DNA of 30,732 bases. It comes from Smittium mucronatum. Its lineage: Eukaryota; Kickxellomycota; Harpellomycetes; Harpellales; Legeriomycetaceae. Made by a program: the position numbers and the translations under genes. The notes beneath the pieces were generated by a model that saw only the letters and a program-made list of their open reading frames with translations, made no database searches and was not told the origin of the DNA. The stretch is from assembly GCA_001953115.1 (NCBI GenBank), contig LSSL01003077.1, positions 1 to 30,732 on the forward strand. The letters run 5' to 3'. Of the stretch, positions 20,418 to 30,732 are shown piece by piece (position 1 is the first letter of the stretch; each line of letters begins with the position of its first letter).

Positions 20418-23400
20418 ATAGTAACCTTTAGTTTCAGTGGCATTAAAAAATCCGGAGAAGAGCTTGAGAACTATATCAAATAAACTCAGTCAGATATTCT
20501 AGACTACGGAGAATTTTTTAAATGAAAAATAAAAAATACCCGGGTACACATGCACCGAGGCTAAAACTGACATAACCAAAGGTGGTAATGGCCTACTATT
20601 GGATGTCAGGGATAACTATGGACTGCTCATAAGCGAATTTAAATCCTCCCAAATATGGCTAACTGGTATTATTCATTGAGAACACATAAACGGGAAAAAA
20701 ATCGACATGCTGGTCACAGACTTGCGCATAATAAGTTCCAGTATACGTCACATAAAGTCAAAAGATAATTTTTTGGCAAAAATAAAAAATAAATTTTTTT
20801 TTTATCGTTTGGGACTTCAATATGGATATCTACGGTGTAAAAATCTTTATTTCTAAGCTAGGAATGAACCATAACCAAACTTAAGTAACTAATTTTTCAA
20901 GCTCTAGATATAACAAAGGAGAAATTGGCCGCATAATCGACCATATATTCTACTTCCGACTCAGATGCAGGGGAAAATGTTGTACAGGAGATAAAAATTT
21001 CGACATATCTTACCGTATATTGATTTCTGCTGAGTGGAATTTCGATTCACTGAAAATTCCTTATAAATAAATAAAATAAAATCGAAACTAATTCTATTAG
21101 CCGCCGACCAATTAATCAATAGTAACCGATTTAATCCATTAATTGATGCTGATATGGATCTAAATCAGCTTTCTGAAAGCATTATAAATACTATATAGTA
21201 AGAATTGAAGCGAATTCAAGCAATTACTGCTGATTCCTAGATCTGGTAAAAACCCGACCAAAAAATCGATTTCTACCATCAAAAATATTAGGAATAAACT
21301 TCGAGATTAACGGCTTTACAAAATCGATCAAACCGATTACGTAATTGCAAAATAGAATTCAATTAGCGTAATAAAAGCTGATTAGAAATTTAATTATGAT
21401 AAAAAAATGAAATTAATATATGATTAAATAATATTTAATGCCACCAGAAAATACTGGAGAACCATCAAATCGTACATGGGGAACACTCTCAGGAGCATCA
21501 GGTTCAGCCCAATGTACGATAAAAAATAAAATAAAATATTGAAAAAAATGAAAGGCTAAAAAATTGGAAAAATCATTTAGGAAAATTGACCAATGATACT
21601 ACTGGCAATAGTGGCAGTACTAAAATTGGGAATCTACTGATATCCATAGAATGTAAATACTCCCCAGAGTGCGACTATATTATCAGATGAACTGATATAC
21701 CATGGTGCTATCTGATACGATAAACAACAAGGCTACTGGATCTAAAGAAATACCCAGAGAGGTATGGAAATTGGTGGCCTCAGAAAAAATTACAGAGTCA
21801 AAAATCTCAAAAATTATTTTTATAATTATTAATTTATTGTACTGTTCGGGAGAAATCCCAAAATTATTAATAATAGTGTTTTAGTTTCACTACCTAAAAA
21901 GGATAATATGAAGGATACCGATAATTATCGAGGATTTTCATTTATTCCAACTCTTTCGAAGCTATTACCCAAAATAATAGCTATCAAACTGGCCCATGTA
22001 GATAAAAAATATGAAGATTTAGTCAAGGAGCAGGCTTGATTCCGAAATTTTGAAGAATCCGCTACTCAAGTGACCAACCTATACGAAATTTCACGACAAA
22101 GAAAAATTAAAAATGAAAAAGCCTTCATATGCTATATTGAATATAGCAAAGCCTACGACCGAGTGCCTCACATCGCACTGCTATGCAAACTGAAGGCCAT
22201 TGGGATTATCTGGAATTTACTCAACGCTATATGAGGCCTGTACAAGTCACATAAAATAGCCGATAGGATTGGAAATTATGCCTTCAAACCCACTGAATAC
22301 CTATGTGGGTTGCGACAAGGCTGCCCAGCATCGCCAATAATATTCGATTTTTACATTAACGATATTTTCCAGGGCATTCAAGGTGTATATGTCCCTGGAA
22401 TCATCTTTAGGACATCTGGACTGTAATTTGACGATGATGCCATGCTATTGGCCGAATCTGAGGCCGATAATCAATTGGCATTGAATCAAAGTACTGATTG
22501 GTCGAATACATGGAAGATGGCTGTAAATTCACCCAAGTGTAGTGTAATGAATTTCGATGGTCACCTATCATCCGATCAGATATTAAAAAGTCAAAAAAAA
22601 TCTGATTTATGATCAATATACATATTTGGAGTATGTTTTAAGTAATAAATGGGGCGTTTTCAGGACCATCAAGAACAAAAAATAAAAATTCAGGAGGGAC
22701 TTTCTATTCAGAATAAGGCTTTCTTAAGCGTTCTGAAGTGTCCTTTAGTATAAAAATAAATTTCTTAAATTCAGTTCTGAATGCTTAATATTTTATGGAG
22801 TCGAGACCTTTAGAATGAGAGTGGCCAGTTTCGGACCAATACAAGCAGAAATAGATAAGGCTTTCAGATTTGTAGCCAATATGGGTAAGTCCGCCGCGTT
22901 ATAATGATTCAGAGAAGAATTGGGAATAAAATCTTTCTTTAAAACCTGCACTGTTCCAGAGCGAGATTATCACAAGTAGTCAACTTTAAAAACTTGTGCC
23001 GCCGATCTCATTAAGTCTCCGATAAAAGTCTGAATGGCCACCCGGGTGACCGGAAGTGCAAGATGGATAAAAAAAATTTTTTGTTCAAAAATTCAAAAGA
23101 TGAAATAAACATCACATTCGTCGACAGGAAAAATAAAAATAACAGGTCTAAAATCTACCAGTGAACGGTGGAACGAAAAATCGGTGGAAAAGGAAACTGT
23201 ATGAATCCTCAGCTGCTGTACCTTGAACTGAAACATGGTCTCCAGAACATCGGGAAAATGCGAATGGGGACCTTCGGGACCGTCCAGAGATTATTACTTA
23301 CATAATTTTTTGATGAAAATTTTAAAAAAAATTGTCCCTTCTGCAAAATCGATGTGCCTGAAATTGTCGACCACTTCCTATTAAATTGCTCTCGATTTGA

Positions 23401-23682
23401 TAGATAGCTAAATGAGACGATATGAACGTTCATACCTGCACCGATCCGCTCATACATCAAAAATCAACTTTGGGATTTTAATGAATCACGGTTGGGGATA
23501 GTTTTAAAACTCCTTGGGGGGGGGGGAGGTCTAAAAAAACTTTAAGTCAGCTACAAGCTGACACCGCTGATCATAAATTTGTGTTGGAAACAGCCAAATT
23601 CCTGATTGGCATCCGCGTGCCACGAACACTTAAGCTCCGGAGTTTAAGTGATTCGCCAGTCCCCTTGAAACAATACCTTTGA
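20418..23682 (+). pseudogene. LINE ORF2 (endonuclease and reverse transcriptase), decayed
   Basis: ORF2 nicks the target DNA and copies the element RNA there. Endonuclease: the N-terminal strand reads FSFSGI (a catalytic Asn appears changed to Ser), the Glu region SDILDYGEFF, WDFNMD (20810-20827) and IDHIFY (20936-20953). The expected SDH motif reads ISYR, so the His is lost. Reverse transcriptase: YRGFSFIPTLSKLL, then YIEYSKAYDRVPH (22136-22171) with Glu replacing the first catalytic Asp, LRQGCPASP (22310-22336) and FDDDAMLLA (22427-22453), where FADD is expected. A CX2CX9HX4C finger lies at 23333-23389. Most of 21869-23389 holds one frame with nonsense changes. A run of 11 G (23516-23526) precedes a shift to the last frame, which ends at TGA 23680-23682. 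About 1,090 codons is a normal ORF2 length. Confidence 0.9.
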
Positions 23683-23921
23683 GGTATGGTGCTACTAGAG
23701 CGACAGAGGGGAGTTGGGTGGAATTTTTTTAAATTGGGTTTTAGAACTTCTATTTAACTTTAATCAATTATACAACTAAATGAAATGCTTGTTCATACTT
23801 AACTGAAAATATTGTACAGAAGAAATTTCCATTTTTATAATATCCTAATGGGATTTTAGTTTTATTCTCTTTAAATTCTTTTTATTACAAGCAATATTCA
23901 GTTTCCAAAAAAAAAAAAAAA
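23683..23921 (+). other. LINE 3' UTR and A-tract
   Basis: After the ORF2 stop, 28 bases (AGGTATGGTGCTACTAGAGC and what follows) align without gaps to a stretch in the 200-bp repeats (AGGTACGCAGCCGGTAGTCC onward), about two thirds identical, ending in the shared CAGAGG. The remainder is A+T-rich and unlike the repeats. A run of 15 A at 23907-23921 is a plausible relic of the poly(A) tail, though no AATAAA is seen close upstream. Confidence 0.5.
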
Positions 23922-24412
23922 TTTATTTTTGATTTCATTTAATATTTTTATAAAACAAAGATGAAATATACATATTAGATCACTGGGTTTTAAATTCATA
24001 GGATTTTAGTTATTTATATTTTAATAAAAATAATAAATTCACTTTAAATAATTATATTTTTCGAAATTTAAATATACTTTTCTATAATAGTTTATATTTG
24101 ACATCTATAAATGAGGTATTTATAAATTAAAAATTATTTTAAAAGCTGAAAATATATTATACGAATTTAAACTAGCCTATTTAAATAAAAAAGCTTATAA
24201 ATCTCCAAGTTTTGAAATTGGACATAAATAATTAATAATAAACCATTCCAAAAATAAAAAACCGAATCATGATACAAATTGATAATAAAAAAAGTATAAA
24301 TAAAATTCTAATTAATATTAAAATATTCGAGAAATAGTTATAGACCAATTTATTGATAAATTTTAATATCAAAAAAAAAATTATTCAATTATAATCGATC
24401 ATAAAATTTTAT
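23922..24412. other. A+T-rich spacer, no gene seen
   Basis: This is extremely A+T-rich flanking sequence after the LINE A-tract, with stops in every frame. Nothing is recognisable. Confidence 0.6.
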
Positions 24413-25030
24413 TTAAAGATGATCAATATTATATTGTTTATTAGCCACTATTAGAAAGATATTGCTAAGGTTATAGTAAATAACTTCAATAGATTTACAA
24501 TCAAACCAGGTATCTCCTCCACTAAATATTTTATAGATATTATTTCTAAATTAATAGATAATTAATATAATTAACCAGTTATTTAAGAAGTGGATCCATG
24601 ATTTCTGCACCATTAAACCTTTGATCTGTAGCTACAATGTAAAATTATTTCTATAATAAAACAGCCATCTGAACTAAGGCCAGGATAATAGGTAGTTAAT
24701 CCACTGTTTAAAACATCTACAGAATCTATAAATTTAAAATTATTTGGTCCAAATTGGCTGGTAAAAAAGGCTATTAAAGTTCAAAATACCAATTATTGTT
24801 GGGTTATTAAAAAAATAAACAATTTCTAATCACCTCAATTATAAGCTATCTTTGTTATGCTTTGGCTGAATTAGGATTATATTTGATAAAAATATAACTT
24901 ATTTAAACTGTTTTTACATTTTCCTGTCAGTATAATCAGCTATAATAGATATAAAAACACTTCATGACCGTAAATTATTGGAAATTCATACAACTAATCC
25001 CGAATCTCTGGATTCGAAGTAAGTTTTCCG
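24413..25030 (-). pseudogene. Unidentified decayed coding region (minus strand)
   Basis: Reading the minus strand from about 25030, one frame gives RKTYFESRDSGLVV, then IIADYTDRKM, then NNPTIIGILNFNSLFYQPIW before a stop near 24740. A second frame is open for about 54 codons to a stop at 24615-24613 (for example SGLTTYYPGLSSDGCFIIEI). The first frame resumes with FSGGDTWFDCKSIEVIYY, ending at TAA 24415-24413. Each has more Gly, Ser, Asp and Pro than chance frames nearby. I recognise no family and could not decide which frame is original in the middle. It is an old broken gene or transposon ORF, at modest confidence. Confidence 0.35.
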
Positions 25031-25960
25031 AAATAGCCGTCAGAATTACTTTTTAAATTTTTACCTAAAAAAATATTTTAATATAAATTTCTTTGTTAGA
25101 TATTTGATAAATACAAAGAAAAATATCCGTTTCTAAAATGTGAAGCTGAATTGCTTCAAATAAGTTTTTTTTAATAAAAAATATATGTTTATAATTAAAT
25201 AAATATATACAATAGATAAGTTACAGAATATTTTTTGTGCGATTCTACGATAATTTTTTTTAGTATTTACTTTTACCCAGACCTAAATATATTTTTAGTA
25301 GGTAAAAAAATAATCCTGAATATGATTATAATTATAATAATAACCAGTGGGCTTAAAAATATATACCAAACTTAAAATATTCTTTTAAAAAATAAATTGG
25401 TATGGAATTTTCATTACCTAAATCACAACCCAAGCCGCTGAAACGGTATTTCTATTCTAATAATATAAATTTGTGATAAATTTAATTCTTATACTCTACC
25501 TTTACCCTTAGTTCCTTCTCAGACCATAATAATTGAGACGAAATCGAATATATATAGCTTTTTTTATATATTTCCTGGCATGCATAACATAAAAATTTCA
25601 TTATTTTTGACAGTTTTATTGAAAATTTAAACGAATAATGAGTATAAAAAATTTGATGATAAAGTTATAGGACGGGCTTTTTAGCCCTAGGTGAAGTTAC
25701 ACTATTTTTATGGTCTGAAAGTTTTAGCACGCCTAAAGATCGTTTTTAGTCATTTGTTAGTTTATTTAGGTTAGTTGGTTTATTTTATTGTTTTCAATTA
25801 AAATTAGTTTTATATTTTTTTTTGATAGTTTTACAATTTTTTTCTTATCTTTTTAGTTTATTTCATTACTTTAATGGAATGGGATCATTAAACGTTGGTA
25901 CGTTTTATTAATTTAATTATTTTCTCTTAGCGAAGGTAAATCTCAATTAGTACTACTGGC
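25031..25960. other. A+T-rich spacer; hairpin at 25674-25687
   Basis: The spacer is mostly A+T-rich. GGGCT-TTTT-AGCCC (25674-25687) forms a perfect 5-bp hairpin followed by TAGGTGAAGTTACACT. The last 300 bases before the next relic are T-rich and might include its former 5' flank. No LTR or promoter could be shown. Confidence 0.4.
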
Positions 25961-26500
25961 ATGGTTATGCGCGATCATGAATTGGTCGATTCCGGTGCTC
26001 ATTTTTATGGGTTTACCCACGAATTTTTTTGCTTGGATGGAGGTAATGAAAGGCAGAAATAGTGAAAATTCATTATCGCTCTACATTGAGGTACCTGCGC
26101 TAACCGATGGCTTAGAACCATCAGCCAACTTAGAGGAAGAACCAATAATGGAAGATCTTATATCTTCCTTACGTTAAATTTAGTTAAATTTTTGTTCCTA
26201 GCTCCAAGTAAGGCTCTTTCCCGCTATTTCTACCGTTTGGGCTGTGCAAAAACTTAGTTTTGTAATTAAAGAGACAATTGGCGAGGTGAGGATAGGCGGA
26301 GTGAGGGATCCATAAACGCACCAAACTATCTGCTGTTTGAGGGAGACATGTGTACCAGTGATGATTCGCTTAGCATTTCCTCACGTTTAGACGCTCAGTA
26401 ACATTTTCGAAGCGAGGACTTATTACAGTGTAACTTGTATAGAAAATCTGCCTCTGAAAATAAGAATTTAAATTCCGAAATTTACCTCAAAAGATCATGA
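25961..26500 (+). pseudogene. Unidentified decayed gene, ~180 codons
   Basis: This segment is visibly less A+T-rich than its flanks. From ATG 25961 one frame reads HELVDSGAHFYGFTHEFFCL to a stop at 26060. A second frame, open 25977-26174 from its own ATG, ends in the acidic stretch LTDGLEPSANLEEEPIMEDL. The first frame resumes from about 26183 to TGA 26498-26500, including APSKALSRYFYRLGCAKT and NYLLFEGDMCTSDDSLSISS, with four stops. The acidic, Ser-rich composition and two frame switches suggest a broken real gene. No domain is recognised; a gag/ORF1-like protein of another retroelement is one possibility, a host gene fragment another. Confidence 0.45.
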
Positions 26501-27017
26501 TATATATGACTCATTTTTGAGCTAAATATATCTTCTAAGTTACAATAGTGCTGTTTCTTTAACCTAAACGCATCTAGATATATTTTTATGCCAGATTTTT
26601 ACGGTTTAATATGGCTATAACCAATTCCAATATGTTTTGTTTAATCTAAATATTTTTCCAGGAATTAGTCCAGATTTAAAAGATCAGCACATTTCTGTTG
26701 ATCTAAAAAAATGATTTTTGGAGAGCTCAAACTCAAAGAAATTTATCTGAAAATATAAATATATTGGAATAACTAGATATAGTTTGCAGAACTTTTGGTA
26801 CCTACCATCGTCAAAATTATTTTTAGTTAGCAGATATCTGATAAAATTTTCTTTAAATAGGTATTAGCATCATAATTTACATAATTTATAATGGATCAAG
26901 TTAATTTTGAGCTAAATAAGTTGTACTTAACTATAAATTCTGCCTATTTTTGAAAAAAATATGACCTAAATTATCAAAAAAATTTCTAGATTATACTATT
27001 TTCCCAAATAAGATATA
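26501..27017. other. Spacer, possible continuation of the relic
   Basis: Short plus-strand words such as FPGISPDLKDQHISVDLKK occur near 26657-26710 and may be a further fragment of the decayed gene at 25961-26500. Otherwise it is A+T-rich with no recognisable feature. Confidence 0.3.
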
Positions 27018-27133
27018 AAAAAAAGCATTATAGGTCACAAGCTTTAAGGTTGGGCGGAATATTTATGGAGGTAATTTCTAATAAAAAGATTATATTAATG
27101 AATGAAAAATCTCATATGATTTTATATTTTTAA
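27018..27133 (+). pseudogene. Short coding-like relic, ~37 codons
   Basis: An open plus-strand stretch ends at TAA 27131-27133 and includes RSQALRLGGIFMEVISNKKI. It is followed by very A+T-rich sequence. There is no motif. It may be the last visible fragment of the debris beginning at 25961. Confidence 0.2.
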
Positions 27134-30121
27134 ATGTTTTGGTGTTTTTTCAAAATATTCTTTTGTAAAAGTTGAAATGTTGTTTTAAAATGTTACCAGT
27201 TAGGCGAATTATGAATAATTGAATATTATTAATTAAAAATATTCAAAACTGGTATTAAGATTAGAAAAATTTCAATAAAAGGTTTTAAGTTACAGATTTT
27301 GCAATTTTTTAATCTAATTACAACATCAAATTGTTTAATACATATATTATACATGATAAAACTCGGAATAAAATCTATATCAAGGTATTATAATTAATAA
27401 TTACATCTAATTATCATAAATAGTTTAGTATTTTTCAATTTAATACGATTTTAATGTGTATTGCTCAATAAAAATACAATTTTTCGCTGATATTTTTTTC
27501 TCTATAGGAATAAAATATTATTATTATGAATTTTTCTATTCTTTTTTTAATTTTAAACTATTAAGACCATCTGATATATCCATGTCAATACTATTTTTTT
27601 TTAAAAAATATACTTTTCATTAAGCTAATAAAATCCCGACTACCATAAAGCAAATTTTCAAATATTTTAACCAAAAAATCCACTATTTAATAATATAGAA
27701 TTTAACTTTTATTACTATTATATATATTTTTATGTATGTTTTTCATTTAAACTTTACTAATTTATTCCTCCTATTCCATAAAAAAAAATTTAATATGGAA
27801 ATTTTCGTTAAAATTATTTTAATAAAGTTAAGAAATCTGTTTTTTTTTTCTTGTTTATTTTTTTTAGCTCAGAGTGTTTATCTAAACAATTATAAGTATA
27901 TAGTAATTCTTGGATAAATTATTTTAACCTAATTTTCCAAATAAAAAGCTACTAAATTTTTTCTCGCCATAAAAATCGAGTAAAAAACCCAATAAAAAAA
28001 TGTAAACTCTAAATTTATTTGCATCGATTTTTACTTTAATTTGATCAAGAATATTGTATAAGGATTTTCACTGAAACATGATGCACCATAAAATCCCCTT
28101 TTCATTAAGAATTGTTATTTATTCAGAATTACTAATAGAAAAATAAAATCATTATAAATTATCATAAATATATCTGAAAATAATTCAAATTTTGATTTTT
28201 ATACACATTAACAATTTTTCATAATTTCAACATCCTAAATACAGTTATTTACATGAGATTTTTATAAAATAATGATATAATTTTCACATAATGATTATAA
28301 TTGAGTTATATTATAAAAAGATAATATAAATTATATAAATACTTGTGCATTGTTGATCGAAATTATAAAAAAGATTCATATAACAGATAAAAAACTTTAA
28401 ATTTGATTTGATGCAATTTAATATTTAACTAATTAGCTAATTAGATAATTTTTGATTTAACTATTATCATAATTTAAACGGATTTTTTTTATTATAAGAA
28501 TTTGAAATTTCTGAGCATTTATCAGAAATGAAAATTTTTTTATAAATTTTTTTTATTTGAAATCTGGAAAATTATAAATCAATTCTCTTGGTTTACTTTA
28601 TGCTAGAAATTATTAAAAAGTACGGATTTCTTTAGCAGCGTTTTTATTATTTATAGGACTATTATAAAAAAACATTTATTAAATAAAAGAAAATTATCAT
28701 TACATATCTTTTTTTGTAGTGATATTATCCCAAAAAAAATGTGGCTACCCTAAAAATTAATGAATACATTATCGGGGTGAATACATGCTAAATAGTATTA
28801 ATTATTGAACCAAATATATATTATTCATTGTGACCCAGAAATAAACAAAAATCCCCAGATCTTAATAAATAGGATGAGGGTTGTTTTTATTAATATTTGA
28901 AGATCAAATGAAATAGAAAAATAGAAATTTATTCAAATACTCTATTGCATACCTAATTCTTTATTTAGTTAAGTTTACTCATCTCAAATAGTCTTAATAA
29001 AAGTGGCGTATCTTTTTACATTTATTTTTCTAAAAAATAAAAATGGACTGTAGATCATGAAAATTAATAAGAATTTTTTTAATATAAATTTCTTGATACA
29101 TATTATAAGATTATATTATTTACTTTTTATGAATTATTTTTTATACCGAATTTACTCCTTATTCACAAGTATTTTTAAATAAGTGTTTCGATTAAATTTT
29201 TACCTCGGTATTTTCTGGTGTAATATTTTTAGGTTTCTATATTTTATTTTAACGAGTGGTGCGATATAAAAAAAATGATAATAATCCTCAAATAAATTTA
29301 ACCCACGTTCTTTTGACTTTTTCTATTCTCCAACTTGAATAAAAATTTGAGATTAATATTTAAGATTCTTAAGAATTTAGGAACTTTCATCGTTTTGGAT
29401 CATCTTTTCTTTAAAAAAACACCAGCAGATACAATTCATGTATTTAAAATCTTCTAACTCTTTTTTTGCTTATAATATCTGGTTTTTTTTTAGAAATTTA
29501 TAAATAATCACCAACTATCAAGCTCCAAGAATTAGGTTTTAAATGCGTTCCGAGAAAATCCAGTTGGATCTCAGTTTTAAAAGCTAAATTTTTGTTTCTT
29601 TGCGTTCAAATAATATTCAAATGTGTATTAAATAAATTTATTTGAATATTATATTCTTTTTTTTATATTCCGGAGCTGAAAAAATTGGTTTCAAGTTTGA
29701 TGAAAATTCTAAAGTTATCAAAAACATTATCTCGATGAAAACTATTATATTTAACTTTCTCCAATTTAAATGGGTGGTTTTCAATGTTAACTAATACCAA
29801 TTTTTTTGCCATTTGTGCTAATCCAGAATGATTTTTAGACTTCAAGCTAATTAGAAAAGCTTATATGTTTTTTCAAAATATTGCCATTATAAGAGTTCTA
29901 TATCCCTAATAATCCTGTATTTTGTCACGTACATATCCGAGGCCATATAGAGGCTGAATTTCTATTCTAAGGACGGATAAAAATTTTAGTTCTCTAATTT
30001 CTAACATTGAATTTTCCAATTAAATTCTATATTAAATTCAATAATCCTAAATATGTTTAAGTGAATTTGTCATTTATTTGATGCTTTTAACTTGTTCCCA
30101 AGTTTTTTTCATATTACAATG
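27134..30121. other. 3-kb A+T-rich desert
   Basis: Open frames at 27732-27917 (plus, Phe/Leu/Ile-rich) and 29845-29663 (minus) are within chance length and lack motifs. Two adjacent copies of the palindrome CTAATTAG sit at 28430-28445. A slightly more complex patch near 29925-29975 gives only short frames. No gene, RNA or transposon signature is seen. Confidence 0.6.
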
Positions 30122-30236
30122 TTTTTCATTCCAATATAACCTTTTTTTCATTCCAATAGACCCTTTTTTTCATTCCAATAGACCCTTTTTTTCATTCCAA
30201 TAGACATTTTTTTTCATTCCAATAATATATTATTTC
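30122..30236. repeat. 22-bp tandem repeat array, five units
   Basis: CATTCCAATA starts at 30127, 30149, 30171, 30193 and 30215, giving an exact 22-bp period. Each unit is CATTCCAATAGACC or a close variant plus a T-run of about seven or eight. The first unit reads ATATAACC and the last ATAATATATT in place of ATAGACC. A degenerate extra unit with a 17-bp spacing may precede it at 30104-30126. This is a minisatellite-like array of no known function. Confidence 0.9.
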
Positions 30237-30732
30237 ATAAGAATGAATGGGAAGCATTGATTGTATAATTTAATTTTGGCTCTAAAAACGCCTATATTAT
30301 ATTATATTTTATAAAATTACAGCTAATATCTTTAAATAGTGAAAAAATTATAAATAAAAATTCACAGTTTTCCTAATCAGGAAAAGTATTGTTTCTATAA
30401 AAGAATAAAACTGAGTTTTAAATTAGTAAATATTCCTATAATGTCTTCCATTATTCGATTTTTTTACTTTCATTTTACTTTCATGTGCACCATTTGTTAA
30501 AGATCGAACACCTTGGCATGTGTATCGATTATATAATAGATTATAATCATAGCGGGAAAAATAATGATTATAAAAAAAATCACACAATAAATCTTTTTAT
30601 TGCACCAGCTTCACGTTTTACGCACATTTAACTAACCTATAAAATTAATAGGTGTTTGATTTAAAAATAATCCAAAAAAAAAAAAAGGGAGTATTAACAA
30701 AACTTTTTTTTTTGGCATAATGAATACTTTTT
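30237..30732. other. A+T-rich spacer, no gene seen
   Basis: The spacer has homopolymer runs of A (30674-30686) and T near the window end, and the palindromic word GATTATAATC near 30540-30550. No gene or RNA feature is seen. Confidence 0.6.

Larger units (their letters stand above)
19020..23921 (+). mobile_element. Near-full-length dead LINE (APE-type non-LTR retrotransposon)
   Basis: About 4.9 kb carries the order ORF1 with CCHC knuckle, ORF2 with apurinic-type endonuclease, reverse transcriptase and C-terminal CCHC finger, then a short 3' UTR and an A-tract (23907-23921). There are no LTRs. This order and the RT sequence place it among APE-encoding non-LTR elements. I do not assign the clade. 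The 5' end is set only by the A-tail of the preceding repeat (18996) and the first ORF1 ATG (19065). Both ORFs carry many stops and several frameshifts, and key catalytic residues have changed. No target-site duplication was found. Confidence 0.85.

Noticed and set aside
22407..22616. 69-codon minus-strand frame
   Set aside because: It is antisense to the reverse transcriptase domain of LINE ORF2, so a shadow.
23209..23460. 83-codon minus-strand frame
   Set aside because: It is antisense to the C-terminal CCHC finger region of LINE ORF2, so a shadow.
27732..27917. 61-codon frame that could pass for a membrane peptide
   Set aside because: The hydrophobicity comes from T-rich codons; there is no conserved feature and the length is within chance.
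28430..28445. Tandem CTAATTAG palindromes as a protein-binding operator
   Set aside because: Short A+T palindromes are common at this composition and no gene lies nearby.
1..30732. CRISPR array, bacterial operons or phage genes
   Set aside because: No spaced identical repeats with unique spacers, no ribosome-binding-site-led gene runs, and the recognisable proteins are a eukaryotic-type LINE and an rve-integrase DNA transposon.

Overview
This window is a strongly A+T-rich eukaryotic intergenic or heterochromatin-like stretch made of dead transposable elements and decayed sequence. No reading frame exceeds about 110 codons, which is near what chance gives at this composition. I see no intact protein gene, rRNA or functional tRNA. 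The base composition and the pairing of an rve-integrase transposon with an APE-type LINE would suit a large, repeat-laden microsporidian-like genome. That is inference: no lineage-specific gene is present to prove it.

Region by region. 1-215: less A+T-rich tandem 43-bp repeats and hairpins. 216-3739: a DNA transposon with ~0.85-kb terminal inverted repeats around a broken rve (DDE) integrase that has an H2C2-type zinc finger. 3740-8050: anonymous, mostly minus-strand coding-like debris and a tRNA-like A-box/B-box relic near 7.2 kb. 8826-9031: a ~200-bp retroposon-like repeat ending in AATAAA plus an A-tract. 9032-17.9 kb: mostly featureless A+T-rich DNA with small tandem repeats and two related islands at 12.5 and 13.35 kb. 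17.9-18.6 kb: short coding-like relics. 18799-18996: the second copy of the 200-bp repeat. 19.0-23.9 kb: a nearly full-length but inactive LINE with an ORF1 CCHC knuckle, an ORF2 endonuclease, reverse transcriptase and C-terminal CCHC finger, and an A-tract. 24.4-26.5 kb: two further unidentified relics on opposite strands. 27.1-30.7 kb: A+T-rich filler with a 22-bp tandem array at 30.1 kb.

How the parts relate. The integrase and the inverted repeats form one cut-and-paste element. ORF1 and ORF2 form one copy-and-paste element. The two 200-bp repeats begin with sequence resembling the last codons and first 3' UTR bases of the LINE, so they look like truncated LINE tails or LINE-dependent SINEs. 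Everything autonomous here carries stops, frameshifts or altered catalytic residues, so the window reads as a graveyard of at least three mobile families.
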